The notes below the pieces were generated by a model, which was given only the letters and a program-made list of their open reading frames with translations, ran no database searches and was not told the origin of the DNA. A stretch of DNA of 62,242 bases from assembly GCA_019090315.1 (NCBI GenBank), contig JAHRWD010000041.1, positions 1 to 62,242 of the forward strand. The letters are read 5' to 3'. Shown here piece by piece: positions 16,227 through 25,374 of this stretch (within the stretch, counting starts at the first letter, position 1; every line of letters begins with the position of its first letter). Source of the DNA: Pseudomonadales bacterium. Lineage in GTDB: Bacteria; Pseudomonadota; Gammaproteobacteria; Pseudomonadales; JAHRWD01. The translations under genes and the position numbers were made by a program.

Positions 16227-19121
16227 TTATATCTGCTCAATACCGTCAAAGGATATGGTCGGGCTGATACTCTCAAGTTTTCTGGAGGTTTTGGATCCCT
16301 TTTTCTGTGCTGCGGCCTGAGAGAGCGCATCGAAATCCAGTTGTGTTGAGTTGCTAAAGTTATTGGCTTTATCCAGTGTTATCCAGGTTGTTTGTTCGAA
16401 ATATTCCACTTCGGTTTTTCTTGATCCCTTGCTGGCTGTTTTGTAACGAAGATCCAGCCTGACATGCACTTTCACCTTGAATGAACCGTGCTTGAGATGG
16501 ATGTTGGAGCTGCCCTTTTTGCTTGCTGTAATGTTTACGACTGCACCGCCGTCAGGATCTATCGAATCAGTAGTCCAGGCATCGATCTCAGATGATGTTC
16601 CGTCTGTATCATTCTGGCTCTGTAATTTTCCGCTGACTTCGAATGCGGAATCAATGCCAAAGTGTTCAATCAATGCTAGTTCGATTGTCGCTTTGTCATC
16701 CTGGCCCTTGGCGTACTTATACGCCTTCTGGATATTGTTCTGGTTTCCAGTGGCTCTAAAAGAGTTTAGGTATCCGTCAAATCCACCCTCTTTGATATTC
16801 ACCGATGCGAGTTGCTTCTGATGCTTGTTGTAGTTGTAAGTGCTCAGCACACACCTGACGGACGCGGTCGAACTCTTATCTAGCTTGCCAATTTGCGGTT
16901 TTTTATCAGCGCTGATGTCAGCGACATAGACACATCTGTTGGCAGATGCTTTGGACTTGCCATCCTTTTTGCATTGATCCGTTTCGGTAAAATAAAAATT
17001 CAATCTATCTGAAGAGTGCACCTTATGGGTTAGTTGCGAAATATCTTGATCCAGTTCTTCGAAATCAGCTTTGCTAGGAAGCCGCCATTTATCAACGCTC
17101 AACAAATCTAGACTGGAACAGTATTTTTGTGCTGCTGAATACGTGTGTGATTTATATGAAGAATTAGTTTCAGTATCTTGCCATATGAGACCGCCGAGAT
17201 ATTTTGCGCTGTCGATTGTACGCGGCCCAACGACTGTTCCATACGCATGATCCTTTTTGTATTCTTTATAGGCTTGCTCTTTTTGCCTGCGCTTTTTATC
17301 CAGAACGGCAATTTGCTTGGTTGCCTTGGAGGTAAGCGTGCTATCAGGGTGGTCTTTGATAAATTGATTGAGATCATCGGCACTATTGTATGAGAGTGCC
17401 AATATTTGCGTAACCGCGGCCCCGGTTAGTTCGGATTTTGGATGTTGAATAATGAACGTATTTAGTTTGCTGATGCTATTGTACGAAAGATCAAATATCT
17501 GCTTGGTTGCCTCTGCCGTATGCTTGATATCTGGATATTGGACGATGAACTTGTTGAGTTCACTGATGCTATTGTAAGAGAGTGCCAATACCGCTTTTGG
17601 ATCAGGTTTCGGTTTTTTGGTGGCTTTTTTCGGCTTCGGCTTCGGCTTCGGTTTGGAAGCTACCTGTACCGGTTTTAGAACAACGGGCTGGTTTTTCTTC
17701 GCGTGTTTCTTCTCCAAATCATCCTTATAGCGATCAACTTCGTCTATAGACCAAAACCTTACGAGGCCATCTGTTATGGTCAGGTTGATTGTTGGAACAA
17801 ACCCGCTCTTATCTATTGTGTTTTTAAGTGGATCAAATTTTCCATTTTCGATAGTGATTATAGATTTTGCGGCGAATTCAAATTGTGAAAAATCTTCCGA
17901 AGACGGTATCCTGTATCTAAGTTTTACATTTTTTATACCGGTACTTGAGCCACCAATAAATGAACTTACGAAATCAAATTTATTTGATGTGATTCTAGGA
18001 ACCGAAAAATAGACTTTGCTGCCTTTTTGTAACGCGTAGTAAATATTGCCGGGTTGATATGGGAAATGCTTGAATTTCGGTTTTTTGTCACTCCACCCGC
18101 CGCCACCTTTTTTCTTGCTTGCATCAACAATTGCGTAGTTGGAATTCAGTTTTCCCAGGCTAAACCCCTGTAGTTGTTTGTTAATCTTTACCTCTATTAT
18201 GGTTTCGTGTTTGAAGTTGTAGACACCTTTAATGGTGATCGATTTATCTCTGGAAGATAGGTTTTTAACCAGGATATCCTGATGCAATTTTAATACATTG
18301 TTTAATTCTGACGGTGTTGAATAAGCGCCTTTTTTTATCTCCCGTGATGTGATATCTGCTGTAAGTCGCTTCGACTCAAAACTGGCAACGAGCACTGGCT
18401 TTCCATATTTTATATTTACCGCTTTTTCAAGTGACTCCAGGTAATCCTTTTTGCTCTTCGACAGGAAAAGCGCTATATCGTGTAGCGTTGCGGTTTTTAA
18501 TTCAAGTTTGTCTGATACACATCTTGTGAAGTCACTGTTTTTTTTGTGAGCGCTGTAGGCGCCGGTACGTTTTTTGTTGCTGGTCTTGCCTCCTGGCCCT
18601 GCTGTTTTAAATTTGATCTTATTCGCTTTGCTGGATTCGCTTGTTTTTGGCGATCGAAATCCGCTTATGGCCAGTCCATCTATATCGATAACCAGTGCTT
18701 GGCAGTATTTGGCTGCTGCAATCGGGCCGGTAATTTTTTCTTTATTATCATCAGTATCCTGCCAGAATAGCCCGTCGTTCAGAAGTATCTTGTCAGAACG
18801 TTTTGCTATCTCACTGTAGAAAGATTTTCGTTCTTTATCCGCTTTGTTTGACCACTTAATTTTCCCGCTGACCGGATAGGGTGAAATTTGAAGTGCCTTC
18901 GTATCGACAGTTTCATCGTGGACCGCTTTCTTCTCTGTTTTTTCCTCAGTTTTCCTCTCTTCTTTCTTTTCTGTTTCGACCTTTGGCGTGACTTTGCTGG
19001 CAGTGACGGAAGGCTTGTAACTCGGCCGAACGATTGTGTGGGTCGGAGCTCCCGGGGGAGCTGCAAAAGCAAAACCTGAAATTAGAGCAACTAATAAACT
19101 TACTGCTATTTTACTGGGCAT
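16227..19121 (-). CDS. Large secreted protein with two DUF1566-like domains and YbgF-like repeats
   Basis: 964 residues from the start chosen here: MPSKIAVSLLVALISGFAFA is a clean signal peptide with cleavage before APPG. An in-frame ATG 111 bases further upstream would bury this signal, and neither start has a good ribosome site. After a Lys/Glu-rich linker comes GLFWQDTDDN...AAKYCQAL, and near residue 690 GLIWQDTETN...AAQKYCSSL...KWRLPSKADFEEL; both resemble the Lcl C-terminal/DUF1566 fold, whose hallmark is W-Q-D-x and W-R-L-P. Between them is a Pro-Lys-rich hinge and three 31-residue repeats (LSYNSISELNKFIVQYPD type) like those in periplasmic tol-pal-associated proteins. The gene stands alone and convergent to the chemosensory cluster. 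Function unknown; surface or periplasmic location is inferred. Confidence 0.75.
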   Translation of the reverse strand: MPSKIAVSLLVALISGFAFAAPPGAPTHTIVRPSYKPSVTASKVTPKVETEKKEERKTEEKTEKKAVHDETVDTKALQISPYPVSGKIKWSNKADKERKSFYSEIAKRSDKILLNDGLFWQDTDDNKEKITGPIAAAKYCQALVIDIDGLAISGFRSPKTSESSKANKIKFKTAGPGGKTSNKKRTGAYSAHKKNSDFTRCVSDKLELKTATLHDIALFLSKSKKDYLESLEKAVNIKYGKPVLVASFESKRLTADITSREIKKGAYSTPSELNNVLKLHQDILVKNLSSRDKSITIKGVYNFKHETIIEVKINKQLQGFSLGKLNSNYAIVDASKKKGGGGWSDKKPKFKHFPYQPGNIYYALQKGSKVYFSVPRITSNKFDFVSSFIGGSSTGIKNVKLRYRIPSSEDFSQFEFAAKSIITIENGKFDPLKNTIDKSGFVPTINLTITDGLVRFWSIDEVDRYKDDLEKKHAKKNQPVVLKPVQVASKPKPKPKPKKATKKPKPDPKAVLALSYNSISELNKFIVQYPDIKHTAEATKQIFDLSYNSISKLNTFIIQHPKSELTGAAVTQILALSYNSADDLNQFIKDHPDSTLTSKATKQIAVLDKKRRQKEQAYKEYKKDHAYGTVVGPRTIDSAKYLGGLIWQDTETNSSYKSHTYSAAQKYCSSLDLLSVDKWRLPSKADFEELDQDISQLTHKVHSSDRLNFYFTETDQCKKDGKSKASANRCVYVADISADKKPQIGKLDKSSTASVRCVLSTYNYNKHQKQLASVNIKEGGFDGYLNSFRATGNQNNIQKAYKYAKGQDDKATIELALIEHFGIDSAFEVSGKLQSQNDTDGTSSEIDAWTTDSIDPDGGAVVNITASKKGSSNIHLKHGSFKVKVHVRLDLRYKTASKGSRKTEVEYFEQTTWITLDKANNFSNSTQLDFDALSQAAAQKKGSKTSRKLESISPTISFDGIEQI
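17290..17590 (-). repeat. Three 93-bp in-gene tandem repeats
   Basis: The motif CTATTGTA, encoding part of SYNS, recurs at 17383, 17476 and 17569, exactly 93 bases (31 codons) apart. Each unit encodes a helix-turn-helix of the type SYNSxxxLNxFIxxHPxxxxTxxA. The strict period and similar wording point to internal duplication. Confidence 0.8.
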
Positions 19122-19664
19122 AGATGTGGTTTGTTTCGATCTGATTAAGGTGCAATCTGCGGTGCTTCGCCGTTCCTGGCTGCTGTCCAGACAGTTATAA
19201 TTCCTATCAATATTGTTTTTTTTGGTCTTCATGTTTGTTCTGGCTATGGCTTCAATTTGTATGTGTTGCTAATTCTATGTATAAATCGAGGTAGACTAAT
19301 GTCGAACCCGACAACCTGGCATTTGTGCGGCTCTGAATGGTCAGCCAAACTGACCCGCAACCGAAAACTCCTCGCATGCATACCTGCACAACAGTGTCCA
19401 TGGATTGTGGCTTGTCGCTAATTCCGGAGCCTAGATCAACTTAGTATAGGAGGGGTTTTGAGTTTCTGCCCAATCAGGGGGATGGGATAGCTGACATTAA
19501 CGTAGCTGCTGGTAAGGCGCCGATGACGTTTGTCGAACAGTTCACAATATTGTGCCGCGGCGTTTCTGGATTGCTATTTCAGCGAGCAACTGTGTATAAA
19601 GTCACAGCAGACCTGCTTGTGTAGGTACGTTAGCCTACTAACTTCGATACAGGAGAGTAAAACG
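19122..19664. other. Intergenic region with a 12-bp palindrome
   Basis: About 540 bases between divergent genes, partly usable as a longer N-terminus of the gene to the left. CACAATATTGTG (19543-19554) is a perfect 12-bp palindrome, 110 bases upstream of the GFA-like start, and could be an operator. GTTAG-CCTA-CTAAC at 19629-19642 is a smaller inverted repeat just before the ribosome site. No gene was recognised. Confidence 0.4.
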
Positions 19665-20093
19665 ATGACTGATACACATATAGGTAGCTGTTTTTGTGAT
19701 GCGGTAAAGATCGAGATTGCTGGTGAACCAGAAGCGATGGGATATTGCCATTGTACAGATTGTGCGGGCTGGGCCGGGGCACCGATCAATGCGTTTAGTT
19801 TGTGGTCATCTGATGCTGTGCGGGTGACAGAAGGGAAAGACAAGCTTGGTTCCTTCGCAAAGACTGAAGCTAGTCACCGGAAATTCTGTACCGAATGTGG
19901 CGGGCATATCATGACCAGGCATCCTGAGATGGGTAAGACCGATGTGTATCTCAACATCGTACCGGGATTAGCGCACTCCGGTGTATTCCATGTGTTTTAC
20001 GGTGAAAGAACCATGTCGGTACCGGATGGATTGCCAAAATTCAAAGATCTACCAGCGGACTTTGGTGGTTCTGGAGAGATGCTGGAAGAATAA
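19665..20093 (+). CDS. GFA-family zinc-binding protein
   Basis: 142-residue protein of the glutathione-dependent formaldehyde-activating (GFA/CENP-V, Mss4-like) fold. Zinc ligands are visible as GSCFC, CHCTDC and CTECGG, the three Cys groups expected for the two-zinc arrangement. Gfa was first described as speeding S-hydroxymethylglutathione formation, but many family members have no proven activity. The ATG is set by AGGAGA 8 bases upstream; longer frames have no ribosome site. An SDR follows on the same strand after about 110 bases. A formate dehydrogenase operon lies 6 kb away, but no direct link to formaldehyde metabolism is shown. Confidence 0.85.
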   Translation: MTDTHIGSCFCDAVKIEIAGEPEAMGYCHCTDCAGWAGAPINAFSLWSSDAVRVTEGKDKLGSFAKTEASHRKFCTECGGHIMTRHPEMGKTDVYLNIVPGLAHSGVFHVFYGERTMSVPDGLPKFKDLPADFGGSGEMLEE

Positions 20094-20200
20094 CTAGTTG
20101 CTCTCCGTTGTAAATCGCGCCCCCAGAACCCTTGATAATCGAGTGATTGCATCAAAAATGGGTTCTCCTGTAAAAGGTTTCAATAAGTACGGACAAATAG

Positions 20201-20980
20201 ATGAGTAATAATACGACCCCTAATTTCTCCCTGGATCTCTCTGCTGATGTTGCATTTGTGACGGGGGCCACTTCAGGATTAGGCGAGCGCTTCGCCCGCG
20301 TACTGGCGAGCTGCGGTGCTAAAGTAGTGATAACCGGACGACGGGTTGAAAGACTACTAGCCCTGGCGGAAGAGATACGGGCCGAAGGTGGTATTTGCGA
20401 GCCTATTGCGCTGGATATGAGGGATCGTGACAACATCAAATCCGCGGTGGCTGAAGCAGAGCAAAAACTGGGGCTTATTACGATTCTGGTGAACAATGCC
20501 GGGATTCCCGACGCGCAGCGTGCCACCAAGATGTCCGATGAGTTAATTGATAACGTCTTCGGCACCAATATGATCGGCCCCTACGTGCTGTCCTGCGAAA
20601 TTGCACGACGATTGATGAAGGAGAAACGCCCTGGCCGTATCGTCAATATCTCATCGATTGCCGCGTTTAATATTGGTACCCAATCGAGCGCATCCCTGTA
20701 TGCCATCACCAAGGCGGGTGTTATTCGAATGACCGAAGCCCTGGCGGTAGAGTGGGCACCTTTCCATATTAATGTGAACGCCATTGCGCCAGGGGCCTTC
20801 AGAACAGAGATGACCCAGGGCAAGATTGACCGGGTGGGTGATTTTAGTGATGCATTTCCCCGCAAACGAATGTGTGAGCCAGACCAGTTGGATAGCACAC
20901 TGCTGTTTCTGGTTTCACCCTCTTCCGAATGTGTGACCGGTACCTTTATTAAAGTGGATGATGGGCAGAGCTCACGCTAG
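20201..20980 (+). CDS. Short-chain dehydrogenase/reductase
   Basis: 259-residue classical SDR. Nucleotide binding is shown by TGATSGLGERFARVLA (about 20-35) and VITGRRVERL; NNAG, catalytic Ser in VNISSIAAF, and Y-A-I-T-K (Tyr/Lys pair) complete the active site; IAPGAFRTEMTQ is the usual substrate loop. The Arg-rich segment after strand 2 (GRRVER) suggests NADP(H) rather than NAD(H), as an inference. The substrate is unknown. It resembles many fatty-acid or ketone-reducing SDRs of marine proteobacteria. Confidence 0.87.
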   Translation: MSNNTTPNFSLDLSADVAFVTGATSGLGERFARVLASCGAKVVITGRRVERLLALAEEIRAEGGICEPIALDMRDRDNIKSAVAEAEQKLGLITILVNNAGIPDAQRATKMSDELIDNVFGTNMIGPYVLSCEIARRLMKEKRPGRIVNISSIAAFNIGTQSSASLYAITKAGVIRMTEALAVEWAPFHINVNAIAPGAFRTEMTQGKIDRVGDFSDAFPRKRMCEPDQLDSTLLFLVSPSSECVTGTFIKVDDGQSSR

Positions 20981-21041
20981 CCCTGTAGCCTTCCGCCTGG
21001 CGGGCAGCTATCTCTGCATATAGCTTGATGCAATACACTCG

Positions 21042-21545
21042 TTATCTGATTCGGTCTAGCACCAGTAATGAATAGCCCGGAGTCCCCTGATCAGGTTCAA
21101 TATCTTCACGGCTCACTTCCCGCCACTGTTGTTTATCGTACTGGGGAAAAAATGCATCCCCTTCATAGCTTGCATGAACATCTGTGAGGTAGATGCGATC
21201 CACTTTAGGCAGTAGTTGTTGATAGATGTTGGCGCCGCCAATCAGCATAAATTCTTCTAGGCCCATCGCCTCAGCGGTGGCTTTGGCTAGTTCGAACCCT
21301 TCCTCGGTACTGTTTCTAACCTCGACCCCTTCTATCTGCAACCCGGTATCCCGGCTGATGATGATATGGGGCCGACCGGGCAGTGGCTTACCGAATGAAT
21401 CAAAGGTTTTACGCCCCATCAGCATCGGTTTGCCCATGGTGACTTTTTTGAAATATTTAAGGTCGGCGGGAATATGCCAGGGCATTTTATTGTCGATACC
21501 AATAACGCCATTTTCAGCAACCGCAACAATCAGTGCACAACGCAT
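21042..21545 (-). CDS. folA: Dihydrofolate reductase
   Basis: NADPH-dependent reduction of dihydrofolate to tetrahydrofolate; target of trimethoprim. 167 residues with all landmarks: ALIVAVAENGVIGIDNKMPW, WHIPADLKYFK (acidic active-site residue in the P-A-D), MGRKTFDSFGKPLPGRPHII (NADPH loop), FMLIGGANIYQQLLP, and YLTDVHASYEGDAFFP. It ends with a beta strand pair typical of the family. The gene stands alone between a convergent SDR and a divergent DUF1538 operon. Confidence 0.97.
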   Translation of the reverse strand: MRCALIVAVAENGVIGIDNKMPWHIPADLKYFKKVTMGKPMLMGRKTFDSFGKPLPGRPHIIISRDTGLQIEGVEVRNSTEEGFELAKATAEAMGLEEFMLIGGANIYQQLLPKVDRIYLTDVHASYEGDAFFPQYDKQQWREVSREDIEPDQGTPGYSLLVLDRIR

Positions 21546-21759
21546 CTTTGTTTCTCACCATTTCTATCTAAAGAGGGCGATAGTATACCGCTGGAACCTC
21601 TGTTTTGGTGTGCTTTCTCGGTTGATTTTGAACAACTATTTGCCGATATGAGATTGCGAATTCAAGGTTTTTTAGGCATTGTTAACAGGTTCAGATCTCG
21701 TACTCCGCCAAGCTTGTCATAAGCGTTTTATATAAGGCCCGCTCTTCTTGAAAAGTACA

Positions 21760-22482
21760 ATGATAAAACTGATGTGGTCGATGCTAAGCAGCATCCGCGA
21801 CCTGCTACCTATTGTGCTGGTCATCCTGTTTTTTCAGTTTTTTGTGTTGCAGCAGCCACTACCCAACATTGGTCAATTACTGATGGGTGTGTTGTTTGTC
21901 ATCATCGGGCTGACCTTTTTTATTCATGGCCTTGAGCAGGGCTTGTTTCCCATCGGCGAATCGATGGCCAATGCATTCGCCCGCAAAGGCAGTGTGTTCT
22001 GGTTGATCGCTTTTGCTTTCTGTCTGGGCTTTGGCACAACCGTTGCGGAACCCGCGTTGATTGCGGTGGCGGCGGAGGCGGCCAATGTGGCCGCAAATGG
22101 CAATATGATTGAATCCACAGATGAGGCCAGGCTGCAGTATGCCACCGGTTTACGTCTGACCGTGGCGTTGTCGGTGGGTATTGCGATTGTGATTGGTGTG
22201 GTGCGTATCCTTAAGGGCTGGCCAATTCAATGGATTATTATCGGCGGGTATGTGCTGGTGATGATCATGACGATGTTTGCGCCGAAGGAGATTATTGGCA
22301 TTGCTTATGACTCCGGCGGTGTAACCACATCGACCATCACGGTTCCGCTGGTGACTGCTCTTGGAGTAGGGCTGGCATCATCCATTCGCGGTCGTAACCC
22401 GATGATTGATGGTTTCGGCCTCATCGCCTTTGCATCGTTGACGCCGATCATCTTCGTGATGGCATACGGCATGATTATCTGA
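21760..22482 (+). CDS. DUF1538 membrane protein, first copy (UmpA-like antiporter subunit)
   Basis: About 240 residues with six or seven predicted membrane helices. Family landmarks are [35 protein letters not shown] and [17 protein letters not shown] near the C-terminus, with [15 protein letters not shown]. Both DUF1538 paralogues in this operon carry the same [11 protein letters not shown] motif. As I recall, a pair of DUF1538 proteins (UmpA/UmpB) from Halomonas was reported to act as a two-component Na+(Li+,K+)/H+ antiporter. The start could also be TTG 12 bases upstream; neither has a strong ribosome site. Its stop overlaps the next start (TGATG). Confidence 0.8.
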   Translation: MIKLMWSMLSSIRDLLPIVLVILFFQFFVLQQPLPNIGQLLMGVLFVIIGLTFFIHGLEQGLFPIGESMANAFARKGSVFWLIAFAFCLGFGTTVAEPALIAVAAEAANVAANGNMIESTDEARLQYATGLRLTVALSVGIAIVIGVVRILKGWPIQWIIIGGYVLVMIMTMFAPKEIIGIAYDSGGVTTSTITVPLVTALGVGLASSIRGRNPMIDGFGLIAFASLTPIIFVMAYGMII

Positions 22483-23300
22483 TGAATATCTTTGCCGATC
22501 TACTGACCACAACCCTGGGTACTCTTACCGACGTACTGCCTATTGCGGTTATTATCTTCGGTTTCCAGTTTTTTGTCATTCGAAAGAAACCCGCCAACCT
22601 TGCACAAATTCTTTCCGGATTTGTCTGGGTTTTGATCGGTCTATCCTTCTTTCTGTTGGGTCTTGAGTGGTGTCTGTTTCCCCTCGGTCGATTGATGGCT
22701 GCACAGCTAACCGATCCGCTATTTATTCATGGGGTGGAATCGGTAGAGCAGTTAGCCTCAGCTGTAGGTGCGATCGACTGGCTGGATTATTACTGGGTCT
22801 ACCTGTTCGCATTCCTGATTGGATTCAGCACCACTATTGCAGAGCCATCCCTAATGGCTGTCGCGATAAAAGCCCATGAAGTTTCCGGTGGTGCAATTGG
22901 TGTCTGGGGGTTACGGATTGCGGTTGCGATTGGTGTCGCATTTGGTATCTCCCTGGGTTGCTACCGGATTGTGGTGGGTGATCCAATCCACTGGTACATC
23001 ATCGCCGGTTACGTTGTCGTGGTGATCCAGACTTCGTTCGCGCCCAAAATGATTATCCCGCTTGCTTATGATTCGGGCGGTGTGACCACTTCCACCGTAA
23101 CCGTGCCGCTGGTGGCTGCTTTGGGTTTGGGTCTATCGGAAACCGTTCCAGGAAGAAACCCGCTGATTGACGGGTTTGGTTTGATCGCCTTCGCAAGTTT
23201 GTTTCCAGTGATATCGGTCATGGCCTATGCGCAGCTGTCCGAGATACGAGCACAGGGTGTGAAACAGGCACTTATAAAACGAAAAGAAACTGAAGAATAA
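22482..23300 (+). CDS. DUF1538 membrane protein, second copy (UmpB-like)
   Basis: 272 residues, clearly paralogous to the preceding gene over its whole length: [61 protein letters not shown] and [20 protein letters not shown]. Its extra length is an insert after helix three (LTDPLFIHGVESVEQLASAV). The pair probably forms one transporter, as two half-units with shared motifs. The one-base overlap with the first copy means coupled translation. Cation antiport is an inference from the family. Confidence 0.8.
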   Translation: MNIFADLLTTTLGTLTDVLPIAVIIFGFQFFVIRKKPANLAQILSGFVWVLIGLSFFLLGLEWCLFPLGRLMAAQLTDPLFIHGVESVEQLASAVGAIDWLDYYWVYLFAFLIGFSTTIAEPSLMAVAIKAHEVSGGAIGVWGLRIAVAIGVAFGISLGCYRIVVGDPIHWYIIAGYVVVVIQTSFAPKMIIPLAYDSGGVTTSTVTVPLVAALGLGLSETVPGRNPLIDGFGLIAFASLFPVISVMAYAQLSEIRAQGVKQALIKRKETEE

Positions 23301-23330
23301 AATAATTATTAAGAATGGGGAGTTGAAGCT

Positions 23331-23684
23331 ATGCACTTCAAAATGATTATGGTTTTTGTCGAAGATGATAAAACCGATGCAGTAATGGATGCCGCGAGAG
23401 ATGCCGGTGCAACTGGCGCAACGGTGATCAGTAATGCTCGTGGCGAAGGATTAAAAAAGAGCAAAACCTTTTTTGGCCTGTCGCTGGAAACACAGCGGGA
23501 TGTGGTGTTGTTTTTAGTAGAGGAGCATCGCAGCCGCCATATTCTGGAAGAGATTGGCAGGGTAGGTAAGTTTGATGCAAAACCGGGAACCGGTATTGCC
23601 TTTCAGGTTGATGTAGAGGATGCGGTGGGAGTTGCCCATCAGGCTCAAACAATTGTTGATGATGCTACGGAGGATTTGTCATGA
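23331..23684 (+). CDS. PII-like signalling protein linked to DUF1538 transporter
   Basis: 117 residues with a PII ferredoxin-like fold: FKMIMVFVEDDKTDAVMDAA at the start and GKFDAKPGTGIAFQVDVEDA near the end, where GlnB/GlnK have the GxGKIFVxPVEDAV nucleotide site. The T-loop region (ARGEGLKKSKTFFGLSLETQ) lacks the uridylylated Tyr context of GlnB/GlnK, so it is not a standard nitrogen PII. It starts 30 bases after the second DUF1538 gene and overlaps the CBS gene by 4 bases (ATGA). GlnK-AmtB sets the precedent for a PII protein gating a membrane transporter. Confidence 0.8.
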   Translation: MHFKMIMVFVEDDKTDAVMDAARDAGATGATVISNARGEGLKKSKTFFGLSLETQRDVVLFLVEEHRSRHILEEIGRVGKFDAKPGTGIAFQVDVEDAVGVAHQAQTIVDDATEDLS

Positions 23685-24085
23685 GTAGAAAAGTAATCAA
23701 GGTCAAAGATGTAATGGTAGAACGCCATCTGGAGCTGGATTGCATGGCCACCGTTAAAGAAGCGCTTGATCTGATGAAGGAGCACGACGCGGAAATCGTG
23801 ATCGTAAAAAAACGTACTGAGCACGATGCGTTCGGTATTGTTTTGCTCTCTGATATTGTGAAAAAAGTGCTCGCAAAAGACAAAGCACCCAACCGGGTAA
23901 ACGTATACGAAATTATGTCAAAACCTGTCGTGCAGGTAGATCCTGAGCTGGATGTACGATACTGCGCGCGGCTTTTTGATAGCTTCGGTTTTTCCAAAGC
24001 TCCGGTAATTACAGATGGTGAAGTAGCGGGTATTGTCAGCTACAGCGAGCTGGTTTTTCATGGTTTAAGTGAATTGATTGACTGA
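23681..24085 (+). CDS. Two-CBS-domain protein
   Basis: 134 residues made almost wholly of two CBS repeats: VKDVMVERHLELDCMATVKE...FGIVLLSDIV and VYEIMSKPVVQVDPELDVRY...VAGIVSYSEL. Such paired CBS (Bateman) modules bind adenine nucleotides and report energy state to a partner protein. It is the last gene of the DUF1538-DUF1538-PII-CBS operon, coupled to the PII gene by a 4-base overlap. Two nucleotide-sensing proteins in one transporter operon suggest tight energy control. Confidence 0.85.
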   Translation: MSRKVIKVKDVMVERHLELDCMATVKEALDLMKEHDAEIVIVKKRTEHDAFGIVLLSDIVKKVLAKDKAPNRVNVYEIMSKPVVQVDPELDVRYCARLFDSFGFSKAPVITDGEVAGIVSYSELVFHGLSELID

Positions 24086-24137
24086 TCTATCGGATCAAGC
24101 CCGATGACCGGCGAGCAAAGTCAGTCTAAGGAACAAT

Positions 24138-25010
24138 ATGTGGATTAGCTTTACCCTTCTGGCTGCCTTCATGCAGTCATGGAGGAATGCCTTTCAAAAC
24201 CAGCTCAGCAAACAGGTCAGTGTAACCGGTGTCACCCTGTCACGGTTTTTGTTTGCTACACCTCTTGCGGGTTGCTACCTGGCTACATTGTATTGGTGGA
24301 AACCTGATACTGATCTGATTCAATTCAATCAGCAGTTCGTTGGCTACATTATTGGTGCTTCCTTGATGCAGATATTGGCCACTGTCCTGATGGTCAAACT
24401 GTTCAAACAAAAGAATTTTTCTACCGGAGTCGGACTGGCCAAAAGCGAAGCATTGATAGCTGCGGTACTGGGGATTTTCTTCTTCGGCACCAGCCTGTCG
24501 GTACTGGGCTGGATTGGTGTGCTAGTGGGTAGCGTAGCGGTATTTATACTCAGTAGCCGATCGGGTTTTCGCGATATTTCAGTGGGTACCTTCCTGATTG
24601 GTTTGTGCTGCGGCGGATCCTTTGCGCTCACTTCCCTGTGGGTGAGGGAAGCCAGTATCACCTCTGATCTTCCTGTGCTGTTTCGGGCGGCCTGGGTGTT
24701 GTTGTTTGTACTGTTGATACAGACCGTTATTCTGGTGATCTATATCTTTCTAAAAGAGAGGAGTACCTTTTCTGATCTTTTACATAGACCAAAATTGCTG
24801 TTTCTCACGGGGTTTGTCGGTTGTGCCGGTTCACTCGGCTGGTTTACCGCAATGTCGATACAGGCGGTACCCTATGTAAAAACCCTGGGTCAGATCGAGA
24901 TTTTTTTCTCTATCCTGCTGTCAATATTCTGGTTGAAAGAAAAGGTAAATATAAAGGACATTAGCGGTTTGCTGCTGATTGGGATTTCAGCGGGACTGGT
25001 TATCTGGTGA
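24138..25010 (+). CDS. EamA/DMT-superfamily transporter
   Basis: 290-residue inner-membrane protein with about ten hydrophobic helices in two similar halves. The halves each end in the EamA style: LAKSEALIAAVLGIFFFGTSLSVLGWIG in the first, and LGQIEIFFSILLSIFWLKEK plus ISGLLLIGISAGLVIW in the second. The drug/metabolite transporter superfamily exports or imports small metabolites; no substrate can be given. AAGGAACA precedes the ATG. It lies 52 bases after the CBS gene on the same strand, perhaps by read-through only. Confidence 0.82.
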   Translation: MWISFTLLAAFMQSWRNAFQNQLSKQVSVTGVTLSRFLFATPLAGCYLATLYWWKPDTDLIQFNQQFVGYIIGASLMQILATVLMVKLFKQKNFSTGVGLAKSEALIAAVLGIFFFGTSLSVLGWIGVLVGSVAVFILSSRSGFRDISVGTFLIGLCCGGSFALTSLWVREASITSDLPVLFRAAWVLLFVLLIQTVILVIYIFLKERSTFSDLLHRPKLLFLTGFVGCAGSLGWFTAMSIQAVPYVKTLGQIEIFFSILLSIFWLKEKVNIKDISGLLLIGISAGLVIW

Positions 25011-25069
25011 CTTGTGCAGATGCGCTGTATTCCAGTGTTAACTATTCACATGCAATAGAGATCCTATTT

Positions 25070-25363
25070 TCAGTAATCCGCACGAATCGAAATACACTCG
25101 TTACCACCCATTTCAAGTTCCCTGCATATATCGGGGCGTTGTTTGTAGATCGTGCAGGCCATGCTATTGCGGTCTAGTGCCGAACACCAACCATCATCAA
25201 GTCGCGCCATGGTTCTGCCGCCCCATTCATCTTCTTCCATATGCCTGTCAGGCACCCCGGTATCGGAAAATATAAAAACCTCAAACCGACAGCAACAGGC
25301 TTCGCAGCTGGAGCAGGTTGTGTCGGTTTCGGGTTCTGGTTCGGCATTGATCAGTGGAATCAT
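25070..25363 (-). CDS. YkgJ-type cysteine-cluster protein
   Basis: 97 residues from the start chosen (MIPLINAEPEPETD). Cysteines are arranged as CSSCEACCC, WCSALD, ACTIYKQRPDICRE and NECI, matching the CxxCxxCC...C...C...RPxxCR pattern of the zinc- or iron-binding YkgJ cluster family. The function of this family is not established. Longer in-frame starts would overlap the crotonase gene; the ATG at 25363 lies 11 bases after the crotonase stop and makes a two-gene operon with it. Confidence 0.75.
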   Translation of the reverse strand: MIPLINAEPEPETDTTCSSCEACCCRFEVFIFSDTGVPDRHMEEDEWGGRTMARLDDGWCSALDRNSMACTIYKQRPDICRELEMGGNECISIRADY

Positions 25364-25374
25364 TTCACTCGAGA

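Noticed and set aside
23331..23684. Canonical GlnB/GlnK nitrogen regulator
   Set aside because: The T-loop lacks the usual Tyr context and the gene is linked to DUF1538, not to amtB or glutamine genes.
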